Source of the DNA: Clostridiales bacterium
GTDB taxonomy: Bacteria; Bacillota; Clostridia; Caldicoprobacterales; DTU083
Length of the DNA stretch: 6,487 bases
Assembly: GCA_012512335.1 (NCBI GenBank)
Contig: JAAZEK010000508.1
Coordinates: 1 to 6,487 of the forward strand
Direction of reading: 5' to 3'
Shown: piece by piece, positions 1 through 5,724 of the stretch
How positions within the stretch are numbered: the stretch's first letter is position 1
Layout of the letters: the number at the start of each line of letters is the position of its first letter
Notes under the pieces: generated by a model
Seen by the model: only the letters and a program-made list of their open reading frames with translations
The model's database searches: none
What the model was told of the DNA's origin: nothing
Position numbers and translations under genes: made by a program

Positions 1-48
1 AGCAAGAAACTATTAAGGATTAATTTATCCAATGGCAGGATGATTACT

Positions 49-1161
49 GTGCAAAAGAAACTTTCAAAAAAATATTTATTAATTCTATTGTTGCCAATAG
101 CTTATTTTATTAACATGCTATCTAGGACTAACAGTGGACTAACTGAAAAGTACTATTCTACTGGTATCTACCCTGGAATTTCTCGAATCCTGGGAAGCTT
201 AATCGGCTGGATTCCTTTTTCATTTGCTGAAATCCTCATACCAATTTTAGTCATTCTAGTCCTTTGGGCTTTTATCAAATGGTCAATTCGTTTAATTAAA
301 AGTAAAGATGAACGTTGGATTATTCTTAGAAATGGTTTTTTGAATGTTTTACTGGCATTAAGTCTTGTTTACTCGTCCTTCATATTTCTTTGGGGGTTAA
401 ACTACAACCGCCAAAGTTTGGGAACCATTCTTGATTTTGATGTTAGAAGCTCTAACGTTGAGGAGTTGGTGATGATGACTGAAGAGCTACTGGAAAAGAC
501 TAATGTCCTTAGAGAACAGGTAGAAGAAGATGAGCGTGGCGTTATGGTACCCTTTGATAGTGTAACAGAATCCTTTTCGCGGGCACGAGAGGGTTATTTT
601 GCAGCTGCAGAATACATTCCTGGCTTTGATGGAGTGTATGGCAAGCCCAAGCCATTGTTATTCTCGCCGGTGATTGCATATACAAATATCTGGGGGATCT
701 ACATCCCATTTACAGCTGAGCCCAATGTGAATATGAAAGTTCCTACGCCTATGATGGGTTCAACCATGATGCATGAGCTGGCACATCAACTGGGGTTTGC
801 TAGAGAAGATGAAGCCAATTACATTGCCTTTTTAACTTGCAGTTTTCATCCTGATGTGGATTTCCAATACTCGGGGCACCTCTCTGCCCTGAACTATTCG
901 CTAAACGCTGTCTACGGACAAGATGTAGAAGCCTACAAAGATTTGTATAGCAGACTTTCCGATGGCGTCAAAAGGGACTATGCTGAGAATTCAAGATACA
1001 ACGAGAAATATGCAGGACCAGTAAAAGAAGCCTTTTCCAAATCAAATGATGTATATTTGAAGGCAAACAATCAAGCAGACGGAGAACGTAGCTATGGAAG
1101 AATGGTTGATTTGCTCTTAGCTCAATATCGTTATAAACAACAACAGGAGGAAAACAGATAG
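49..1161 (+). CDS. DUF3810-type membrane-anchored putative zinc metalloprotease
   Basis: This is probably a membrane-bound zinc-dependent peptidase; its substrate is unknown. Residue numbers here count from the upstream ATG at 40. A lysine-rich N-terminus precedes three hydrophobic segments at about 11-28, 60-80 and 100-120. The third ends in a GLNYNR motif that I associate with the DUF3810 family. The soluble remainder carries HELAHQLGFAREDEAN at about 245-260: H245, E246 and H249 form an HExxH site, and E256 or E258 may be the third zinc ligand. With a positive N-terminus inside and three crossings, the catalytic domain would face outward, which is an inference. I chose GTG at 49 because AGGA at 37-40 lies 8 bases before it, whereas ATG at 40 has no ribosome binding site at useful spacing. 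The ATG would add three residues (373 aa instead of 370). The reading frame stays open to base 1. The stop directly abuts the ttcA-like start, so the two genes are probably co-transcribed. The family call is from recall of motifs; proteolytic activity is inferred. Confidence 0.85.
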   Translation: MQKKLSKKYLLILLLPIAYFINMLSRTNSGLTEKYYSTGIYPGISRILGSLIGWIPFSFAEILIPILVILVLWAFIKWSIRLIKSKDERWIILRNGFLNVLLALSLVYSSFIFLWGLNYNRQSLGTILDFDVRSSNVEELVMMTEELLEKTNVLREQVEEDERGVMVPFDSVTESFSRAREGYFAAAEYIPGFDGVYGKPKPLLFSPVIAYTNIWGIYIPFTAEPNVNMKVPTPMMGSTMMHELAHQLGFAREDEANYIAFLTCSFHPDVDFQYSGHLSALNYSLNAVYGQDVEAYKDLYSRLSDGVKRDYAENSRYNEKYAGPVKEAFSKSNDVYLKANNQADGERSYGRMVDLLLAQYRYKQQQEENR

Positions 1162-2034
1162 ATGGAACCAATGAACAAACTAGCGGGGAGCGGCTGTGAA
1201 ATCCGAATACCCTTATCAGATAGAAAACCTTTGCAGGAGATAGAAAGAAGTATTATAAAAACATATAGAAAACAATTATGGGCTAAATTCAATAAGGCAG
1301 TGCGTGATTTTAAACTGGTTGAAGAAGGGGATAAGATTGCAGTAGCTATATCAGGCGGAAAAGACAGTCTGCTAATGGCGAAGCTGTTTCAGGAAATGCA
1401 AAAACATGGTGTAAGCAATTTTGAGCTGGAGTATATTGCCATGGATCCAGGCTTTCATGAAAGCAATCGTGATCTGTTATTGGGCAATTGTGAATACTTA
1501 AATATACCAGTTAAGCTGTTTGAATCTAACATATTCGATATAGTGGACCATATAGCTGCGGACTATCCATGCTATATGTGTGCTCGCATGAGAAGAGGTG
1601 CTTTGTATTCTAAAGCCCAGGAACTTGGATGCAATAAATTGGCCTTAGGTCATCACCTAGATGATTTTATAGAAACTACCTTATTGAATATGTTTTATGC
1701 AGGCTCATTTAAAACTATGCTTCCAAAATTAACTGCTAAAAATTTTGATAACATGGAATTGATACGGCCTATGTGTTATATCAATGAAAACGACATTATA
1801 AAATTTGCTTCAAACAATGGAATAGCTTGTATGAATTGTGGTTGTGTGGTAGCTGCTAAAAAAACGTCAAGTAAACGTAGGGAAATGAAAGAGTTGGTTA
1901 AGGAATTAAAAAAAATTAACCCCGAGGTAGATCAATCAATTTTCAATGCAGCCCGAAATGTTAATATAGATTGTATACTAGGATGGCAGATTAATGGTAA
2001 AAGGTATTCTTTCTTAGATGATGAAGAAGATTAA
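1162..2034 (+). CDS. ttcA: TtcA-family tRNA 2-thiocytidine biosynthesis protein
   Basis: The 290-residue protein is a PP-loop ATPase that probably activates cytidine 32 of tRNA by adenylation for sulfur insertion in the cytoplasm. The PP-loop SGGKDS is at residues 64-69. PCYMCARMRRGALY at 136-149 carries C137 and C140. GHHLDDFIETTLLNMFYAG at 163-181 closely matches the corresponding TtcA stretch, as does IRPMCY at 201-206. CMNCGC at 223-228 supplies further cysteines. In characterised TtcA three cysteines hold a [4Fe-4S] cluster; here C137, C140 and one of C223/C226 are the likely ligands, and C228 is extra. Length is close to E. coli TtcA (about 311 aa). AGGAGG at 1145-1150, inside the preceding gene, lies 11 bases before ATG 1162. 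A second ATG at 1171 is too far from it. The stop-start junction reads TAGATG, which suggests translational coupling. Family membership is firm. The exact target is less so, since Clostridia carry several TtcA-like paralogues of untested role. Confidence 0.88.
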   Translation: MEPMNKLAGSGCEIRIPLSDRKPLQEIERSIIKTYRKQLWAKFNKAVRDFKLVEEGDKIAVAISGGKDSLLMAKLFQEMQKHGVSNFELEYIAMDPGFHESNRDLLLGNCEYLNIPVKLFESNIFDIVDHIAADYPCYMCARMRRGALYSKAQELGCNKLALGHHLDDFIETTLLNMFYAGSFKTMLPKLTAKNFDNMELIRPMCYINENDIIKFASNNGIACMNCGCVVAAKKTSSKRREMKELVKELKKINPEVDQSIFNAARNVNIDCILGWQINGKRYSFLDDEED

Positions 2035-2125
2035 TTTCGACAAAATTCGAGGGATGGGCTTGAAGAAGAATAAGCTATATGTTAAAATGAACGGCAATGA
2101 CCTTTATTGGATAGATCGTCAATAA
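2018..2125 (+). CDS. Doubtful 35-codon small ORF overlapping the ttcA end
   Basis: A frame starting with two ATG codons (2018 and 2021) overlaps the last 17 bases of the ttcA-like gene and runs to TAA at 2123-2125. The predicted peptide begins MMKKINFDKIRGMG and ends NDLYWIDRQ. It is basic and has no membrane segment or recognised motif. The only ribosome-binding-like sequence is AAGG at 2001-2004, 13 bases upstream, which is weak, although coupling to ttcA termination is possible. The promoter proposed for the ATPase operon lies inside it, which argues that the stretch is mainly regulatory. It could equally be a chance ORF; I cannot assign a function. Confidence 0.15.
   Translation: MMKKINFDKIRGMGLKKNKLYVKMNGNDLYWIDRQ
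2060..2088 (+). promoter_or_regulatory. Sigma-A-like promoter for the V-ATPase operon
   Basis: TTGAAG at 2060-2065 and TAAAAT at 2083-2088 are separated by exactly 17 bases. They match the -35 and -10 consensus of the housekeeping sigma factor at 4 of 6 and 5 of 6 positions. A transcript would start near 2095, giving a leader of about 80 bases before the TTG start of the subunit H gene. Its place in the largest gap of the window, just before a new functional block, supports the call. Base composition is AT-rich, so a chance match is possible. Confidence 0.6.
2104..2125 (+). repeat. Small inverted repeat in the predicted operon leader
   Basis: TTATTG at 2104-2109 is perfectly complementary to CAATAA at 2120-2125 around a 10-base loop. 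It begins about 10 bases after the expected transcription start, where either a repressor operator or a small leader hairpin could act. The stem is only 6 bp and AT-rich, with no uridine run after it, so it is not a terminator. The function is unknown and it may be chance. Confidence 0.25.
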
Positions 2126-2165
2126 GAGGGCAAATAGAACAAAAAGCAAGTTTTTTTGAAAGAGT

Positions 2166-2180
2166 GGTGTATCATAGTTG
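2166..2180 (+). promoter_or_regulatory. Weak ribosome binding site and TTG start of ntpF
   Basis: GGTG at 2166-2169 is the only plausible 16S-pairing sequence before the TTG codon at 2178-2180, with 8 bases between. No AGGAGG-like core is present, unlike at the I, K, E and C starts. The TAG directly upstream fixes TTG as the earliest possible start in this frame. Confidence 0.4.
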
Positions 2181-2492
2181 GCTAAGGAAACAATAGATAC
2201 GATCCGCGCAGCTGAACAAGCAGCGAATCAACTGGAAAAGGATGCGGTAACAGAAAGTGAACGAATCCTTGAGAAAGCCGGAGAAAGAGCGAGAGAACTT
2301 ACTACCCAGATTATAATGGAGTCTCAAAACAAAGCTCAGGAAGAGTTAAAAGCTGCCCGAGAACAAGAGAAAGTAATTATGGCTGAAGCGCAAAAGCAAG
2401 CAGAAGAAGAGATAGCATTACTTCGAAAGCAGGCAACAGAAAAAGAACAAGAAGCCATAGAAATTGTTCTATCAGAATTATATCCGAGATAA
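2178..2492 (+). CDS. ntpF: V-type ATPase subunit H (NtpF/AhaH), peripheral stalk
   Basis: This 104-residue, highly charged, almost entirely helical protein has a heptad-like pattern of Ala, Leu, Glu and Lys from about residue 5 to 95. It ends in VLSELYPR. It is the small coiled-coil partner that pairs with subunit E to form the peripheral stalks holding the catalytic head against rotation. The length matches E. hirae NtpF (about 103 aa) and it is the first gene of the operon, as in ntpFIKEC. The start is TTG: an in-frame TAG lies immediately before it (2175-2177), and the next in-frame ATG (2316) would remove 46 residues of coiled coil. The ribosome binding site is poor: GGTG at 2166-2169 is the best candidate, 8 bases upstream. 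All other ATPase genes here have strong sites and ATG. Naming differs between systems (H, G or NtpF); the identity rests on composition, length and position more than on sequence motifs. Confidence 0.88.
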   Translation: MAKETIDTIRAAEQAANQLEKDAVTESERILEKAGERARELTTQIIMESQNKAQEELKAAREQEKVIMAEAQKQAEEEIALLRKQATEKEQEAIEIVLSELYPR

Positions 2493-2516
2493 TGTACTTG
2501 GCTTTTTCTTGGATAT
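2480..2516 (+). repeat. 10-bp inverted repeat across the ntpF stop (ntpF-ntpI junction)
   Basis: ATATCCGAGA at 2480-2489 pairs with TCTTGGATAT at 2507-2516. This gives ten base pairs with one G-U, around a 17-base loop that contains the ntpF stop codon TAA. No uridine run follows (the next bases are TCCCTATG), so it does not look like an intrinsic terminator. It could protect or set the end of a processed mRNA between the H and I genes. A weaker, mutually exclusive fold, CCGAG at 2484-2488 with CTTGG at 2497-2501, is followed by CTTTTTCTT. Both are seen in the sequence; any function is inference. Confidence 0.45.
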
Positions 2517-2552
2517 TCCCTATGCTCAACAATTTAAGGGAGGAATTAACGA

Positions 2553-4583
2553 ATGGCAATTTTGCCTATGAAACGAATACATATCTATGCACTGTTAAAA
2601 GAACGTGTAGAGATTTTAGAATTGCTACAGCGCTTTGGCACTGTGCAAGTAGAAAATAACCTCCAAGAAGATGAATTATTTGAAAAAAATGATTTAACAG
2701 AAGAAAAATCTGCAATAGACAGGGACATGTCAATGGTCTCTGAGGCTATTTCTATATTGAATTATCATGCTCCAGAAGAAAAATCTATGTTAGATTCTCT
2801 AAAGGGTAAGCAGGAACTTTCCTTAGAAAGTTTTGACAAGCTAAGTATGCAACATCAAGAGATTTATCAAACAGCCAAACAAATAAAGAATCTGGATAGT
2901 CAAATAGCTGAACTTGCTGCTAATTTACATAAATTACAATTGCAAATAGACGCTTTAGCCCCTTGGAGTCGCTTGGACATACCTATTCAGTTTCAAGGAA
3001 CTAAATCTACCACTGCAATAATAGGCACATTGCCTAGAGAAATGACTCAAGAGGATATTTTGATTAGGCTTGCCGAACTTGAACTAGATGTGGATGGTGT
3101 TCATCTCGATATAATAAGTGCTAGCCGTCAACAGACCTGTATTCTTTTGTTATGTCCAAAAGAGCAAGGCAATGCTGTAGAAGTGGCTCTTCGAACTATG
3201 GGATTTGCTCGACCTTCAGTTTCAACTAATGATCAACCACCAGCCATGCAAAAAGCAGAATGGGAAAATGAATACGAAAATAGAAAGCAACAAATTATAA
3301 AAGCTAAAAGTGATATCCTTTCATATGCTAACTCCAGGGGAGAGCTACAGTTCCTTGCTGATTTGCTTAATATGAGAAAAGACAGGCTGGATACTGCTGA
3401 GCGGCTTTTAGAATCCAAACGAACTATAATCATTTCAGGTTATATTCTGGAGCGGGAATCTGAAGCCTTGAAAAAAGCCTTGTATAATAAATTTGATTTA
3501 CATTTGGAGCTGTCCGACCCATCCGAAGATGAAGAAGTTCCAATTCAGTTGGAAAATAGCAAGTTTTCAGAGCCAGTGGAGGGAGTACTAAAGTCATTTA
3601 GTCTTCCAGGAAAAGGTGAGATTGACCCTACTTCTATTTTTGCTATTTTCTATTACATCTTATTCGGTCTTATGTTCTCTGATGCGGGGTATGGCTTACT
3701 TATGGCCATAGTATGTGGCGTTTTATTGTGGAAATTTCCGAAGATGGAAAACAGCTTCCAAAAAACCTTGCGCATGTTTTTCTTTTGTGGGCTTTCAACC
3801 CTCTTCTGGGGTGCAGTATTTGGCAGTTGGTTTGGAAATGCGGTCTTAGTCATATCTACAACATTCTTTAATAAGCCAGTAAGTCTGGATCCTCTATGGT
3901 TTGAACCTATACAAGACCCTATGCGTATGCTGGTCTTCTCTATGGCTGTAGGTGTTGTACACTTATTTGCTGGTTTGGCCGCAAATATAATACAAAGTGT
4001 CAGAAGAAAGGATTATAAGGCAATACTATATGATGCAGGTTTCTGGTACATGTTAATAGGTGGACTTATTGTTCTAGCCTTATCCAGTGAAAAATTCATA
4101 GAAATTCTTAACTTAAACTTTGTGGTACCTACTGGTATTGGAAATATAGCTGGCATTATAGCAGTTATAGGAGCAATAGGAATTGTTCTGACTTCAGGCC
4201 GGGAATCGACAAATTGGTTCAAACGAATTTTAAAAGGTATATATGGCCTATATAATGTTTCAGGTTACTTAAGTGATATTTTATCATATTCTCGATTACT
4301 CGCCCTCGGTTTGGCTACTGGTGCTATAGCAACAGTCATAAATGAGATGGGAGCTATGGGAGGAAATAGTGTTAGCGGCATAATAGTGTTTATCATCGTA
4401 TTTATTGCAGGTCATGCCGTAAACATTGGAATTAATCTTTTAGGTGCCTACGTGCATACCAACCGTTTAACCTTCGTTGAGTTTTTTGGGAAATTCTATG
4501 AAGGTGGAGGAAGTGAATTTATGCCATTAGGCATACATACTAAATATTACAAAATCAAGGAGGAAACAAATTATGAATCTTAA
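2553..4583 (+). CDS. ntpI: V-type ATPase subunit I (membrane stator, a-subunit homologue)
   Basis: This 676-residue stator forms the two ion half-channels against the rotor ring and anchors the peripheral stalks. Residues 1 to about 350 are a cytoplasmic domain with long coiled-coil stretches (about 55-135 and 235-295). About eight membrane segments follow: roughly 361-375, 378-394, 407-427, 458-480, 493-510, 528-547, 565-595 and 605-635. Family signatures are FGLMFSDAGYG (371-381, D377) and YLSDILSYSRLLALGLATG around the essential arginine R581. Near the C-terminus, HTNRLTFVEFFGKFYEGGG includes R638 and E643, probably the second channel arginine and its partner acid. Length is normal for the family and no key residue is missing. 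The start is set by AAGGGAGG at 2536-2543, 9 bases before ATG. The last 11 bases overlap the K gene, whose ribosome binding site lies in this gene's final codons, so the two are translationally coupled. Confidence 0.97.
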   Translation: MAILPMKRIHIYALLKERVEILELLQRFGTVQVENNLQEDELFEKNDLTEEKSAIDRDMSMVSEAISILNYHAPEEKSMLDSLKGKQELSLESFDKLSMQHQEIYQTAKQIKNLDSQIAELAANLHKLQLQIDALAPWSRLDIPIQFQGTKSTTAIIGTLPREMTQEDILIRLAELELDVDGVHLDIISASRQQTCILLLCPKEQGNAVEVALRTMGFARPSVSTNDQPPAMQKAEWENEYENRKQQIIKAKSDILSYANSRGELQFLADLLNMRKDRLDTAERLLESKRTIIISGYILERESEALKKALYNKFDLHLELSDPSEDEEVPIQLENSKFSEPVEGVLKSFSLPGKGEIDPTSIFAIFYYILFGLMFSDAGYGLLMAIVCGVLLWKFPKMENSFQKTLRMFFFCGLSTLFWGAVFGSWFGNAVLVISTTFFNKPVSLDPLWFEPIQDPMRMLVFSMAVGVVHLFAGLAANIIQSVRRKDYKAILYDAGFWYMLIGGLIVLALSSEKFIEILNLNFVVPTGIGNIAGIIAVIGAIGIVLTSGRESTNWFKRILKGIYGLYNVSGYLSDILSYSRLLALGLATGAIATVINEMGAMGGNSVSGIIVFIIVFIAGHAVNIGINLLGAYVHTNRLTFVEFFGKFYEGGGSEFMPLGIHTKYYKIKEETNYES

Positions 4584-5058
4584 CTGGGGAGTATTATTAG
4601 CTTTATCAGGAGGAATTCTTGCAGCATTAATGTCAGGCATAGGCTCAGCCATTGCTGTAGGAAAAGCAGGGGAAGCTTCAGCTGGAGCAGTAACAGAAGA
4701 CCCTTCTTTATTTGGTAAGGTGCTTATTCTACAGCTATTACCAGGAACACAGGGCATTTATGGCTTGCTTATTGCTTTTCTAACTTTAACTCAAATTGGT
4801 GTTATGGGTGGTTCATCCGATATATCATTAGTTAAAGGCTTACTGTATTTTGTATCATGCCTGCCTATGGCTATAATCGGCATGTGGTCTGCACTTCGTC
4901 AAGCGAAGGTATCTATTTCAAGTATAGCTTTAGTAACCAAACGGCCTGAACAATCTGGTAAGGCAATAATTTTCCCTGCTATGGTAGAAACTTATGCAAT
5001 TTTAGCCCTTTTAATTTCCATTCTCTGCGTAACAGGAGTTACTGGTTTGAATGTTTAG
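4573..5058 (+). CDS. ntpK: V-type ATPase subunit K (16-kDa rotor-ring proteolipid)
   Basis: This 161-residue, very hydrophobic protein is the ion-carrying subunit of the membrane rotor ring. It has four membrane helices (about 5-29, 50-77, 86-108 and 131-155) built as two related hairpins. LQLLPGTQGIYG (53-64) in the first corresponds to PAMVETYAIL (135-144) in the second, so it is the fused double-hairpin form with one carboxylate, E139. The residues that bind Na+ in E. hirae NtpK (L61, T64, Q65, Q110, E139) are matched here by L56, T59, Q60, Q110 and E139, by motif alignment from memory. This predicts sodium rather than proton coupling. AAGGAGG at 4557-4563 lies 9 bases before ATG 4573, and the gene begins inside the I gene, 11 bases before that gene ends. 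Length matches the family (about 156 aa). There is no sign of a cleaved signal peptide. Confidence 0.97.
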   Translation: MNLNWGVLLALSGGILAALMSGIGSAIAVGKAGEASAGAVTEDPSLFGKVLILQLLPGTQGIYGLLIAFLTLTQIGVMGGSSDISLVKGLLYFVSCLPMAIIGMWSALRQAKVSISSIALVTKRPEQSGKAIIFPAMVETYAILALLISILCVTGVTGLNV

Positions 5059-5088
5059 AAGTAAAATGCCAGATAGGAGGGCGTCTTG

Positions 5089-5682
5089 ATGCCAGGTTTG
5101 GATAAATTATTAAGCCAGATTAAGTCTACTGCCCAAGATATTGCAAATGCCAAGCTTGAGCAAGCATGTCAGCAAGCAGAAGAACTGAAGCTGGAAGCTG
5201 AAAATAAAGCTAAAGAAGAATGCCAAAAAAGTCTTCAGAAAAGCTCTGAAGAAGCAAAGGATATTATAAAGCGCGCTAAATCCGCTGCAAGCTTACAAAA
5301 ACGCAAGGCTGTTTTATCTGCCAAACAGCAGATTATCCAGGAAACAATTCATCGTACTCGGGACATGCTGAAATCCATGTCTTCAGAAGAGTACTTTGAT
5401 TTAATTAAAAAAATGGTATCCCACTATGCATTAGCTAAGGATGGAGAAATCATATTTTCGAAATATGACCAGGAGCGCTTTCCTGCTGGTTTTGAAAATC
5501 ATCTTAACACATTAGTTCAAGCTAAGGGCGGCTCATTGAGGCTTTCTGCAGAAGACCGTCCTATAGATGGTGGTTTTATACTCTTGTATGGAGAAATAGA
5601 GGAAAACTGCAGCTTTGAGGCAATATTCGCCAGCAAAGGAGATATCCTGCAGGACAAGGTAAACAAGCTTCTATTTACCTAA
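5089..5682 (+). CDS. ntpE: V-type ATPase subunit E (peripheral stalk)
   Basis: This 197-residue protein pairs with subunit H/NtpF to make the peripheral stalks that link the catalytic head to subunit I. Residues 1 to about 95 form a long, charged coiled-coil helix rich in Gln, Glu, Lys and Ala. The rest is a globular domain ending in FASKGDILQDKVNKLLF, where RPIDGGFILLYGEIEENCSFEAIF is the typical V-ATPase E pattern of a glycine-rich turn, a hydrophobic strand and acidic residues. AGGAGGG at 5075-5081 lies 7 bases before ATG 5089. The TTG at 5086 is in frame but only 4 bases from that site, so ATG is preferred. The gene follows K after 30 bases and precedes C by 42 bases, matching the ntpK-E-C order. 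Length fits the family (about 190-200 aa). Confidence 0.95.
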   Translation: MPGLDKLLSQIKSTAQDIANAKLEQACQQAEELKLEAENKAKEECQKSLQKSSEEAKDIIKRAKSAASLQKRKAVLSAKQQIIQETIHRTRDMLKSMSSEEYFDLIKKMVSHYALAKDGEIIFSKYDQERFPAGFENHLNTLVQAKGGSLRLSAEDRPIDGGFILLYGEIEENCSFEAIFASKGDILQDKVNKLLFT

Positions 5683-5724
5683 CGCTTTTATAGCCAAAAA
5701 TGACCTGTAGGAAGGAGGAGACCA

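Noticed and set aside
1..23. Possible 3' tail of an upstream gene (frame 3 reads QETIKD then TAA at 21-23; frame 2 stops at 14-16).
   Set aside because: Too few codons to tell a real coding tail from chance, and two frames offer equally good endings.
2139..2158. Terminator-like A-run, GCAAG, T-run (CAAAAA ... TTTTTTTG) before the ntpF start.
   Set aside because: The stem would be almost entirely A-U with no GC core, and it lies between the proposed promoter and the first ATPase gene, where termination would silence the operon.
2484..2510. Intrinsic terminator after ntpF (CCGAG/CTTGG stem then CTTTTTCTT).
   Set aside because: The stem is only 5 bp with a G-U pair and an 8-base loop, and the longer 10-bp fold competes for the same bases. 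The genes downstream clearly belong to the same operon. It is kept only as an alternative fold in the findings.
968..2559. Minus-strand ORFs at 968-1171 and 2377-2559.
   Set aside because: They are antisense shadows of the metalloprotease end and of the ntpF coiled coil, without supporting signals.
3233..4757. Four minus-strand ORFs of 66-76 codons inside the I and K genes.
   Set aside because: They lie fully within strongly conserved plus-strand genes, lack ribosome binding sites and resemble no protein family.
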